19,865 nt of DNA, from NCBI GenBank assembly GCA_024654345.1, contig JANLIN010000109.1, forward strand, positions 1 through 19,865, in the 5' to 3' direction. The position numbers and the translations under genes were made by a program. Below the pieces are notes generated by a model. That model was not told the DNA's origin. It ran no database searches and saw only the letters and a list, made by a program, of their open reading frames with translations. This stretch comes from Candidatus Komeilibacteria bacterium (GTDB lineage Bacteria > Patescibacteriota > Patescibacteriia > UBA1558). This document shows, in pieces, positions 6,154 through 12,327 of this stretch (positions are counted from its first letter, which is position 1; every line of letters starts with the position of its first letter).

Positions 6154-8117
6154 TACTCCGTTTTTTCTTGATAGACCTCCAGTGTGTCGCCGACTTCGAT
6201 AATCGGGCGACCGTTGTAGCGCAGACCACACTGTTGCCCGGCGGCGACCTCGGTTACTATTTCTTTACTTGACTGCAGTTCAGCCAATTTCCCCAAGTCT
6301 TGCGTTTCGCCGTTACGCACCACTTTCACTACTGTATTGGGCGTTACCTTTCCTTTGGTAACTTCGCCACCGACTATCATATGGTCTTTGGCGGTTTTGA
6401 AAATCGCCAGTACTTTTATCTGCCCGAGTTCAACGCGGGTAGTTTGCTGAGTTTTAATCTTGTCCAGCTCGGTTTTTACTTCTTCCAGAAGTTTATATAT
6501 TATTTCGTACTGATGGATGGTGATTTTTTTATCGCGTGCCAGTTGTTCGGCACTCTTTGAAGGTTTGGCATGAAATCCGATCAGCATAGCGCCGGAATTC
6601 TCTGCTTCCATAATATCGACATCGGTAATATAGCCCAGTCCTTTTTTAATAATTTTCGCTCGCGTTTTGTCAGAATTAAGTTTCGACAAGGCTTCTATGA
6701 TGGCTTCTTGGGAACCCACTACGTCGGTACGCAATATCAGTGGTAAGGTGGGTATTTCCGCTTCATCATCACTACTGGCGCCAGTGATGGTTGAGCCAGA
6801 GGACATATGTTTATGCTTATGTTTTTGTTTGATCAACCGTATATCATCAACGACTTCCAAAACATCACCTACTTCGGGCGTGTTTTTCAAGCCCAGAATT
6901 TTTACCGGTTTGCCCGGTGGGGCACTGTCATAATTTTTATCATACTCGTCTTTGATTGCTTTAATTTTGCCGGTGACATCGCCTACTACTACCAAATTGC
7001 CCAAACGCAAGGTCCCTGTTTGGACCAAGACCGTGGCTACCGGACCTTCATTTTTGTCTTTATGGGTTTCAATAATCGTACCGGCGGCCAATCCTTCCGG
7101 ATCGGCCTTTAATTCCTCCACGTCCGCCACCAATAGTATCATCTCCAAGAGACTATCCAGATTCTCTTTCTTTTTGGCGGAAATCGGGACGCAGATGGTT
7201 TTGCCACCCCAATCTTCGGGGGAGAGGTTTATTTCGGCTAATTCGGTTTTGACCCGATCAATATCGGCCGTTTCTTTATCTACCTTGTTAATAGCGATGA
7301 TAAAGGGGATATTTTCCTTTTGGCAGAGAGTAATAACTTCAATAGTCTGTGGTTGTAGTCCATCATCGGCCGCCACTACGATGACCGCCACATCAGCCAC
7401 CTTACTGCCGCGTGAGCGCATGGCTTTGAAAGCCTCATGTCCGGGAGTGTCTAGGAAAGTTATAATACGACCGTTTAGCTCTACTTGATAGGCGCCGATA
7501 TGCTGTGTAATCCCGCCGGACTCAGAGCCGATAACATTGGTTTCGCGGAGCGCGTCCAGAACTGTGGTTTTGCCATGATCCACATGTCCCATGACAATCA
7601 CTACCGGGGGGCGATCAGTGGTGGCGGCGCGCTGGCGAATAATCTCTTTCAATTTCAAATCCTGACCAACCGCGGCGGCAGCTTCCTTTTCCTCGGCGCT
7701 CAATCTTTCTATTTTGAAGCCCAGATCTTCGCCGATAATATTGGCGGTTTCAAAATCTATGGCTTGGTTCAAGGTCGCCATGATGCCGTTTTTCATCAGT
7801 TCAATCATCAGCTTATTGACCGGCACTTGCAATATTTCCGCGTATTCTCGTACGACAATAGTGTCCGGGATTTTGACGACCGGAGCGTCAGCTGCTTTTT
7901 CGTCTTTGTCACCCAGCTTAACTTCTTTAATTTTCGCCTCTTGTTCGGACATGGAAGCGCGTCTCTTTCGTTCGCTCCAGGCGCGGATGATTTTGTCCAC
8001 CAGACGGTCATCAACTTTGATAGCGCGCTTGCCAATATCAAAACCGAGCTCCGGCAGAGTCTCAAGCAGTTCTTTGGTCGGCACTTTCAAACGGCGTGCC
8101 AGCTCGGTAACGTTCAT
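6153..8117 (-). CDS. infB: Translation initiation factor IF-2
   Basis: IF-2 is the GTPase that brings initiator tRNA to the 30S subunit and promotes subunit joining. The start at 8117 (MNVTELARRLKVPTKELLE) is chosen because the family's N-terminal domain begins there; the frame runs on to 8180 without support. From this start the protein has 654 residues, shorter than E. coli IF-2 (890). There are two IF2_N-type segments (about 1-45 and 82-137). The G domain has GHVDHGKT (177-184), DTPGHE (223-228), NKVD (277-280) and SAK (313-315), followed by domains II-IV. A Lys/His-rich KHKHKH stretch and a Ser-rich linker sit between domains II and III. It is the first gene of infB-rbfA. Confidence 0.97.
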   Translation of the reverse strand: MNVTELARRLKVPTKELLETLPELGFDIGKRAIKVDDRLVDKIIRAWSERKRRASMSEQEAKIKEVKLGDKDEKAADAPVVKIPDTIVVREYAEILQVPVNKLMIELMKNGIMATLNQAIDFETANIIGEDLGFKIERLSAEEKEAAAAVGQDLKLKEIIRQRAATTDRPPVVIVMGHVDHGKTTVLDALRETNVIGSESGGITQHIGAYQVELNGRIITFLDTPGHEAFKAMRSRGSKVADVAVIVVAADDGLQPQTIEVITLCQKENIPFIIAINKVDKETADIDRVKTELAEINLSPEDWGGKTICVPISAKKKENLDSLLEMILLVADVEELKADPEGLAAGTIIETHKDKNEGPVATVLVQTGTLRLGNLVVVGDVTGKIKAIKDEYDKNYDSAPPGKPVKILGLKNTPEVGDVLEVVDDIRLIKQKHKHKHMSSGSTITGASSDDEAEIPTLPLILRTDVVGSQEAIIEALSKLNSDKTRAKIIKKGLGYITDVDIMEAENSGAMLIGFHAKPSKSAEQLARDKKITIHQYEIIYKLLEEVKTELDKIKTQQTTRVELGQIKVLAIFKTAKDHMIVGGEVTKGKVTPNTVVKVVRNGETQDLGKLAELQSSKEIVTEVAAGQQCGLRYNGRPIIEVGDTLEVYQEKTE

Positions 8118-8151
8118 AGTGCGGATAATATATATAATGATAACGTTACTT

Positions 8152-8180
8152 AATTTACATGAGAATGGTGGTTTTGTCAA
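8152..8180 (-). promoter_or_regulatory. infB-rbfA promoter
   Basis: On the minus strand TTGACA (8180-8175) and TAAATT (8157-8152) are 17 bp apart. The predicted start is near 8145, leaving a leader of about 28 nt. That leader is AT-rich and shows no Shine-Dalgarno sequence. Confidence 0.6.
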
Positions 8181-8234
8181 CCCAAAACACGATCATCTTG
8201 TAGTCGTTCAAGCGCTATGATAATATATAGACAC

Positions 8235-8280
8235 TCAGCTGTGAGCTGACAAAGATGAACCTTTTGGCCCATCTTTTTAA
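8235..8280 (+). ncRNA. Possible short hairpin RNA or leader terminator
   Basis: Two adjacent hairpins are visible: TCAGCT-GTG-AGCTGA (8235-8249), then AAAGATG (8251-8257) paired with CATCTTT (8270-8276), followed by TT. A weak plus-strand promoter (TTGTAG, 17 bp, TAATAT) lies just upstream. The segment could be a very short RNA or an attenuator-like leader of the tiny ORF that follows. Only the inverted repeats are directly seen. Confidence 0.3.
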
Positions 8281-8292
8281 TTTTCCAAATAC

Positions 8293-8391
8293 ATGAACGA
8301 TCCCGTAAAAATCGCTTTTGTCGTTACAACCAGCACAATACTGTTTTACACGATAGCGCTCTCTATTTTTGGTCTGCCGGAAATAATTTAG
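8293..8391 (+). CDS. Possible 32-aa single-span membrane peptide
   Basis: An ATG-started frame of 32 codons encodes a short polar head (MNDPVK) and about 20 hydrophobic residues (IAFVVTTSTILFYTIALSIF), ending GLPEII. This would form one transmembrane helix. No good Shine-Dalgarno precedes the ATG and no homologue is recalled, so it may be a chance ORF. A terminator-like hairpin lies just upstream, which would separate it from any earlier transcript. Confidence 0.3.
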   Translation: MNDPVKIAFVVTTSTILFYTIALSIFGLPEII

Positions 8392-8395
8392 TACT

Positions 8396-8429
8396 AAAAA
8401 AAAGAACCACCCATATTTATGAGTGGTTC
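8396..8429 (-). terminator. Terminator of the 173-aa orphan gene
   Basis: On the minus strand GAACCAC (inner part ACTCAT) pairs with GTGGTTC through an 11-position stem with one mismatch. It is followed directly by eight T (8403-8396). It lies 7 bp after the stop codon. A near-identical palindrome lacking the T run occurs at 9123-9148. Confidence 0.85.
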
Positions 8430-8436
8430 CAATTTA

Positions 8437-8958
8437 TTAACTGTCCAGCTCTTCAAATTCTTGAAGAGATTTCTCCTCTGCCCATCTTGACTGCTCAAGA
8501 TTTTCTCTTAATTTCTTATTCCTTTTAGTTATAGAAGGAAGTAAGTAATCAAAATAAATCTCAAGTTCTTGATCTTCGGTGAGGCGATAGATTGTATAGG
8601 TGGTAGTTACTTCCGGGATTGTACAATTTCTAGTAATTCTCTCACCTGCAATGATGTGCGACGGGCCATCTTCCTTTTGTAGTTTATTCAGCTTTTTTGA
8701 GATCCCTTTTAATAGGGTTTGGTCTTTCTTTAATTCTAAAGAAAGCATCCCGATTTCGATTGACCACATTTTGTAGAAGCTGTAATTGGTAGGAAGCTTT
8801 TGTTCAAAATCAGTGTCCAAAGACGTTGAAAGGTCAATGGGTTTTTTAGAGAAAATAACCTCTGTAAACCATTTCTCTCTCAGCTCTTTCATAAAAGCTG
8901 GTTTCTTGGAAAAATACTTAGTTAAAGCATCTTTCCCGATTTTTGTTATTGTTTTCAT
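8437..8958 (-). CDS. Uncharacterised 173-aa protein
   Basis: I do not recognise this family. The protein is 173 residues, highly charged and mostly helical in appearance. It has a basic N-terminal third (KIGKDALTKYFSKKPAFMKE), a central helix SIEIGMLSLELKKDQTLLKG, and a beta-like stretch near ITRNCTIPEVTTTYTIYRL. It ends with a Glu-rich helix. There is no signal peptide or membrane segment, so it is probably cytosolic. It stands alone with its own promoter and terminator, has AT-rich codons compared with infB, and sits between a tiny ORF and tRNA genes, which is an accessory-gene setting. No Shine-Dalgarno is visible, and the predicted transcript start lies only a few bases before the ATG. 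A 15-bp dyad lies in its promoter. Confidence 0.75.
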   Translation of the reverse strand: MKTITKIGKDALTKYFSKKPAFMKELREKWFTEVIFSKKPIDLSTSLDTDFEQKLPTNYSFYKMWSIEIGMLSLELKKDQTLLKGISKKLNKLQKEDGPSHIIAGERITRNCTIPEVTTTYTIYRLTEDQELEIYFDYLLPSITKRNKKLRENLEQSRWAEEKSLQEFEELDS

Positions 8959-8967
8959 TTTTAAAGA

Positions 8968-8996
8968 ATTTTATCGCACCGTGCGATGCCGTGATA
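8968..8996 (-). promoter_or_regulatory. Promoter with operator-like dyad for the 173-aa gene
   Basis: On the minus strand TTATCA (about 8997-8992) and TAAAAT (8973-8968) are 18 bp apart. The spacer holds a perfect 7-bp-arm dyad around one central base, ATCGCACCGTGCGAT (8973-8987). A repressor bound there would block the promoter. The predicted start is 2-4 nt before the ATG. Confidence 0.45.
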
Positions 8997-9122
8997 ATTT
9001 TTTTCCTTGGTGGCATTCAGGGAGTTGCTCAATTCACCCCATATCTACAAATTTAATAGGTAAGTAGAGACCTTAAAAAGATACTAGCATAAAAGCCTGT
9101 TTATGTCAAGTTTATGAATGAA

Positions 9123-9148
9123 TAACCACTCATATTTATGAGTGGTTA
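9123..9148. repeat. 11-bp-arm palindrome, sister of the terminator at 8404
   Basis: TAACCACTCAT (9123-9133) and ATGAGTGGTTA (9138-9148) are exact inverted repeats around ATTT. The same arm and loop sequence forms the terminator at 8404-8429. No T run follows on either strand. The rest of 8959-9308 holds only the two promoters. Confidence 0.8.
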
Positions 9149-9258
9149 GTGTTTTAAGGACAACCTCTGCATTTGGCTTCATTGAGCCTCCAAGTTTTGT
9201 TAATGTGGTGCTTCATTTTTAGCTTACTATGTTCGAGATTGCAATGCTCAGGGGAGTA

Positions 9259-9287
9259 TTGTCATACTGACTATAATCTGTTAAAAT
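9259..9287 (+). promoter_or_regulatory. tRNA-Arg promoter
   Basis: TTGTCA (9259-9264) and TAAAAT (9282-9287) are 17 bp apart, each matching the consensus at five of six positions. The predicted start near 9294 is about 15 nt before the mature tRNA. Confidence 0.6.
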
Positions 9288-9308
9288 CACCTCACTGTGC
9301 TGATAACT

Positions 9309-9385
9309 GCTCTCGTAGCTCAACTGGATAGAGTGCTTGGCTTCGGACCAAGAGGTTACAGGTTCGAATCCTGTCGAGAGCACCA
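9309..9385 (+). tRNA. tRNA-Arg (anticodon TCG)
   Basis: A complete 77-nt cloverleaf is visible, including an encoded CCA. The acceptor stem GCTCTCG/CGAGAGC is perfect. The anticodon arm is CTTGG-CTTCGGA-CCAAG with TCG at positions 34-36. The T arm is ACAGG-TTCGAAT-CCTGT. It reads CGA and, by wobble, other CGN arginine codons. It is followed by repeat-rich sequence rather than another gene. Confidence 0.97.
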
Positions 9386-9427
9386 GGTTGAAATGGACGT
9401 TACTTTCTGATAGACTATAAAAGTTTT

Positions 9428-9477
9428 ACTGAACCACTCGTCTCGCCTCGTCTGTAGATACTTTGTTTTGGTTCAGT
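9428..9477. repeat. 9-bp inverted repeat after tRNA-Arg
   Basis: ACTGAACCA (9428-9436) and TGGTTCAGT (9469-9477) are perfect inverted repeats around 32 bp. No T run follows. The function is unknown; it could be an RNA stem in the 3' trailer of the tRNA transcript. Confidence 0.5.
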
Positions 9478-9577
9478 GTAAACAGGATGACAATCTTCAA
9501 ACAGTGTCGGAATAACGCAACCCGTATGACGATAAACGTAAGATGTTTCGGGGAGCATTGACAAGCTATAGTATAGA

Positions 9578-9623
9578 ATCTCTTTCACTTGGGCCCGCCG
9601 TAGGCGAGTTAAGTGAAAGAGAT
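9578..9623. repeat. 13-bp inverted repeat with nested stem
   Basis: ATCTCTTTCACTT (9578-9590) and AAGTGAAAGAGAT (9611-9623) match exactly. The 20-bp loop contains a nested CGCC-GTA-GGCG stem. No T run follows. It is immediately followed by the second palindrome at 9631. Confidence 0.8.
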
Positions 9624-9630
9624 AAGAGGA

Positions 9631-9656
9631 GCCCAGCCCTTCGCGAAGGGCTGGGC
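9631..9656. repeat. 26-bp perfect palindrome before tRNA-Lys
   Basis: Two exact 13-base arms beginning GCCCAGCCCTTCG meet at a central TCGCGA. The palindrome ends 5 bp before tRNA-Lys. The terminator at 16051-16078 has the same layout (CCCAGC arms around TCGCGA), so the two look like one family of hairpins. Confidence 0.85.
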
Positions 9657-9661
9657 GACGT

Positions 9662-9737
9662 GGGTGCATAGCTCAGTTGGTAGAGCAGTTGCCTCTTAAG
9701 CAAACGGTCGGGGGTTCAAATCCCTCTGCACCCACCA
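9662..9737 (+). tRNA. tRNA-Lys (anticodon CTT)
   Basis: A 76-nt cloverleaf with encoded CCA is visible. The acceptor stem GGGTGCA/TGCACCC is perfect. The anticodon loop is CTCTTAA with CTT at 34-36, which reads AAG. The anticodon stem has a G-A mismatch at its outer pair (27-43), and the T stem has one G-T pair. Its 5' end lies 5 bp after a 26-bp palindrome, and its 3' end abuts a repeated hairpin. No separate promoter was found; read-through from the tRNA-Arg promoter is possible. Confidence 0.95.
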
Positions 9738-9738
9738 T

Positions 9739-9778
9739 TCTTCGCGTCAGCGAAGAATGTCCTGAGATACATGGTCCG
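9739..9778 (+). repeat. 40-bp direct repeat, copy 1
   Basis: The copy begins with a hairpin, TCTTCGC-GTCA-GCGAAGA, and continues with ATGTCCTGAGA and a TGGTCCG end. It differs from copy 2 at two of 40 positions and starts right at the tRNA-Lys 3' end. Confidence 0.85.
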
Positions 9779-9902
9779 TAGCTTCAGCGAAGGACCAAGC
9801 TTTAGCGAAGAAGGACAATAAGAATATCGTAGTCGCAGTACGTTGCGCTACGAATGGCAGGCCAAGTATGACTCGGCAGGCCACTCTGAATTATATCTAT
9901 TA
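9779..9902. repeat. Hairpin and short-repeat cluster
   Basis: Between the two 40-bp copies are two related 12-mers, GCTTCAGCGAAG (9781) and GCTTTAGCGAAG (9799). A stem TCGTAG/CTACGA (9827-9853) extends inward by CGCA/TGCG, and GGCAGGCCA is repeated at 9856 and 9875. The layout resembles intergenic REP-like elements. Confidence 0.55.
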
Positions 9903-9942
9903 TCTTCGCGTCAGCGAAGAATGTCCTGAGACACGTGGTCCG
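9903..9942 (+). repeat. 40-bp direct repeat, copy 2
   Basis: This is the second copy of the hairpin repeat at 9739-9778, offset by 164 bp, with two substitutions. The remaining gene-free DNA up to ruvB (9943-10236) holds two more GTCCTGAG core words, at 10028 and 10176, and otherwise nothing I recognise. Confidence 0.85.
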
Positions 9943-10236
9943 ACGGACAGTTTCACCATAGACGTTGTAGTTTATACGGCACTATCTATATATAAAAAGA
10001 ATTGATTCATTGATACTGACGAGGGAAGTCCTGAGTTGGTTTTTTTAATTTAACTACAGCGCTATCTAATCCAGTCATATGTTGACTATTAAAAATATAA
10101 TTGATGTAGGATTATTATCAGCTAGGATTGTAAGTAATCAGTTATCATAAAGAAACGGTTGGGACGGGGTTTTATGTCCTGAGAAGAAAGGTTGATAGTT
10201 GTTTTTTCTCCTGAAAGGTGCTATTTTTACTATATT

Positions 10237-11271
10237 ATGAAGACTGAAGACCAAGTCGATAGGTTAACCAGTGGTGAGGCGCAGAGTACGGATAATGTGC
10301 TTGATTTGACTTTGCGACCCCAGAGTCTGGAAGAATTTATCGGGCAAAATAAAATTAAGGATAGTCTCCATATCTTTATGGAAGCCGCTCGCCGTCGCTC
10401 TGAACCGGTGGAGCATGTTTTGCTTTATGGTCCGCCCGGATTAGGCAAGACCACTCTGGCGCATATAATAGCTAAGCAGATGGGGGTGAATATCAAAGTT
10501 ACATCCGGCCCGGCGATTGAGAAGGCCGGTGATTTGGCGGCCATCTTAACTAACTTGGAGGAGGGAGATATTCTCTTTGTCGATGAGATACATCGATTGA
10601 ATAAATTAATTGAGGAAGTGCTTTATCCGGCCATGGAAGATTATGCTCTCGATATTATAATTGGCAAAGGACCGTCAGCGCGAACTCTGCGCCTGGATCT
10701 GCCCCGCTTCACAATTTTAGGAGCGACAACGCGTTATAATTTACTCTCCTCGCCGCTGCGTGATAGATTTGGCGCTACCTACCATCTCACTTATTATAAT
10801 AAAGAAGATATAAAAAAAATAATAACTCGGTCGGCAATGATTTTGAAAATTGAGATTGATAGTGGGGCGGCGGAACTGCTGGCGGAACGATCACGACTGA
10901 CACCGCGGGTGGCCAATCGTCTTTTGAAGAGAGTTCGTGATTATGCTCAGGTAAAGGGTGACGGGATAATATCCCATGCGTTGGCGCATGAAGCTTTGCA
11001 AATGATGGAGATAGATGGCGCGGGACTAGATGCCGTCGATCGTCGCATCATGGAAATCATCGTGGAAAAATTCAAAGGCGGTCCCGTGGGTCTAAGTTCA
11101 ATCGCGGCCGCGACCGGTGAAGAAACCGGCACGGTGGAAGAGATTTACGAGCCGTACCTGATGCAGTTGGGCCTACTGATGCGCACGCCGCGCGGTCGGA
11201 TGATAACGGAGAATGGCTACAAGCACTTAGGTTTGAAACCGCCAGATGATTTGCAGCAGAGATTGATGTAA
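10237..11271 (+). CDS. ruvB: Holliday junction branch migration helicase RuvB
   Basis: RuvB is the hexameric AAA+ motor that, with RuvA, moves Holliday junctions during recombination repair. From the ATG at 10237 it has 344 residues, the usual length. Visible parts are LRPQSLEEFIGQ near the N-terminus, Walker A GPPGLGKTT (65-73), Walker B LFVDEIHRL (113-121), sensor 1 ILGATTR, and SPLRDRFGA with the conserved arginine region. The C-terminal winged-helix domain carries FKGGPVGLSSIAAATGEE and IYEPYLMQLGL. The frame extends upstream to a TTG at 10192, but family similarity starts only after 10237. A GAAAGG lies 16 nt before the ATG, too far for a normal Shine-Dalgarno. ruvA and ruvC are not in the window. 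It is followed by a strong terminator. Confidence 0.96.
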   Translation: MKTEDQVDRLTSGEAQSTDNVLDLTLRPQSLEEFIGQNKIKDSLHIFMEAARRRSEPVEHVLLYGPPGLGKTTLAHIIAKQMGVNIKVTSGPAIEKAGDLAAILTNLEEGDILFVDEIHRLNKLIEEVLYPAMEDYALDIIIGKGPSARTLRLDLPRFTILGATTRYNLLSSPLRDRFGATYHLTYYNKEDIKKIITRSAMILKIEIDSGAAELLAERSRLTPRVANRLLKRVRDYAQVKGDGIISHALAHEALQMMEIDGAGLDAVDRRIMEIIVEKFKGGPVGLSSIAAATGEETGTVEEIYEPYLMQLGLLMRTPRGRMITENGYKHLGLKPPDDLQQRLM

Positions 11272-11274
11272 TTT

Positions 11275-11303
11275 ACCCTTCCAGACAGTTGGAAGGGTTT
11301 TTT
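11275..11303 (+). terminator. ruvB terminator
   Basis: ACCCTTCCA (11275-11283) pairs perfectly with TGGAAGGGT (11290-11298) across a 6-nt loop, followed by TTTTT. It starts 4 bp after the ruvB stop. Confidence 0.9.
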
Positions 11304-12261
11304 AGCGGATAAGTAGGAAAGTAATGTAACCGCCGTAGATGAGTAAGAAGACAGCGCCTTGCCATCTATCCAGTTCATAGCGCTTGCCAATAAAAAGAAA
11401 AGCGAAAAGAATGAGCGACAGTCCCATCAGATAAGCCAGATCTAGCGAGATGAGGGCCGTGGCGGTGATTGGCTGGATAACAGAGGATAGGCCAAGTATC
11501 AGAAATATATTGAAGATGTTGGAGCCGACAATATTACCAACCGCCAAATCCAGATTTTTTCGGAAGGCGGCGACCAGTGAGGTCACCAGCTCTGGCAGAG
11601 ATGTGCCGACGGCAATAATAGTGGCGGAGATGACGAATTCGCTCAAGCCGAAGTAACGCGCTATTTCTACCGCACCATTTACCACCCACTGGCCACCAAA
11701 ATACAGAGCGGCCAAGCCGACGATAATTAAACCACTGATCATCAGCGGACTGTGAACGGAAATAATCTCTTCTTCCAGCTTCAATTTTTTGTGTTTTAGG
11801 AAGACAAAGATCATGTAGGCCACAAACAATCCGAAGAAGATGAGATAGATTATGCCGTCAGTCCGCGAAATGATGGAGCGCGTAGTGTCATTGAAAAAAT
11901 TATCGCTGACGGTGAACCAAAGTATCAAAATAGCTAAAATGCTAAACGGAATTTCTTGCCAGGTGGTTGATTTACGGACTGACAGGGGGAATATCAGCGC
12001 TGTGGCGCCCAAAATCAAAGCGATGTTGGAAATATTACTACCGACGATTGTGCCTAGTCCGACATCGGTGGTGCCGGCTAGGGAGGCAAAGATGCTTACT
12101 ATCAATTCGGGCAAGGAGGTGCCAAAAGATACAATCGTGAGCCCAATTATAATATTGGGGATGTTCAATTTGTGTGCCAGGGATGATGAACCCTTCACCA
12201 ACCAGTCGGCGCCTTTGATAAGTAAGGCTAGCCCGACGACAAATAGAATATAGGTCAACAT
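11302..12261 (-). CDS. Calcium/sodium antiporter (CaCA family, YrbG-like)
   Basis: This 319-residue integral membrane protein (start M at 12261) has about ten hydrophobic segments and the two inverted alpha repeats of cation/Ca2+ exchangers. Repeat 1 reads GLTIVSFGTSLPELIVSI then GTIVGSNISNIALILG. Repeat 2 reads ATIIAVGTSLPELVTSL then GNIVGSNIFNIFLILG. The acidic Glu in each TSLPEL and the GSN motifs form the ion-binding centre in characterised relatives. It probably exchanges Na+ or H+ for Ca2+ across the membrane. The frame could begin 6 codons earlier, but a TGCTATAAT extended -10 element lies exactly 6 bp before this ATG, so the transcript should begin at the start codon. It is convergent with ruvB and divergent from queA. 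Confidence 0.92.
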   Translation of the reverse strand: MLTYILFVVGLALLIKGADWLVKGSSSLAHKLNIPNIIIGLTIVSFGTSLPELIVSIFASLAGTTDVGLGTIVGSNISNIALILGATALIFPLSVRKSTTWQEIPFSILAILILWFTVSDNFFNDTTRSIISRTDGIIYLIFFGLFVAYMIFVFLKHKKLKLEEEIISVHSPLMISGLIIVGLAALYFGGQWVVNGAVEIARYFGLSEFVISATIIAVGTSLPELVTSLVAAFRKNLDLAVGNIVGSNIFNIFLILGLSSVIQPITATALISLDLAYLMGLSLILFAFLFIGKRYELDRWQGAVFLLIYGGYITFLLIR

Positions 12262-12267
12262 AGAGAA

Positions 12268-12276
12268 ATTATAGCA
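12268..12276 (-). promoter_or_regulatory. Leaderless extended -10 promoter of the antiporter gene
   Basis: On the minus strand TGCTATAAT (12276-12268) is a perfect extended -10 element. Six bases separate it from the ATG at 12261, so the predicted first transcribed base is the A of the start codon. No good -35 is present, as is common for extended -10 promoters. Confidence 0.65.
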
Positions 12277-12292
12277 CAAAAAACACCGCCTT

Positions 12293-12321
12293 TTGACTTT
12301 TTAGGCGTTTGTAGCTAAATT
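12293..12321 (+). promoter_or_regulatory. Leaderless queA promoter
   Basis: TTGACT (12293-12298) and TAAATT (12316-12321) are 17 bp apart. Six bases follow before the queA ATG at 12328, again placing the predicted start at the initiation codon. There is no room for a Shine-Dalgarno sequence. Confidence 0.65.
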
Positions 12322-12327
12322 ACATTC

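Noticed and set aside
6154..6231. Upstream start for rbfA at 6231
   Set aside because: The extra 26 residues lie entirely in infB and do not resemble RbfA; the ATG overlapping the infB stop fits the usual coupling.
8118..8180. N-terminal extension of infB to the ATG at 8180
   Set aside because: The extension overlaps the predicted promoter, and the family N-terminal domain begins at the ATG at 8117.
9415..9669. 84-codon minus-strand ORF across the hairpins before tRNA-Lys
   Set aside because: It runs through the 26-bp palindrome and into tRNA-Lys, with no Shine-Dalgarno and no protein-like pattern.
10021..10031. GAGGGAAGTCC, similar to the conserved RNase P RNA word GAGGAAAGTCC
   Set aside because: One base differs and the partner motif near the RNA 3' end (ACAGAAA region) and the surrounding P4 structure are absent; it is one of several GTCCTGAG repeat words.
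10192..10236. TTG start for ruvB at 10192
   Set aside because: The 15 extra residues (Cys, Tyr and Phe-rich) do not match RuvB, and the Shine-Dalgarno-like AAGAAAGG directly abuts the TTG without spacing.
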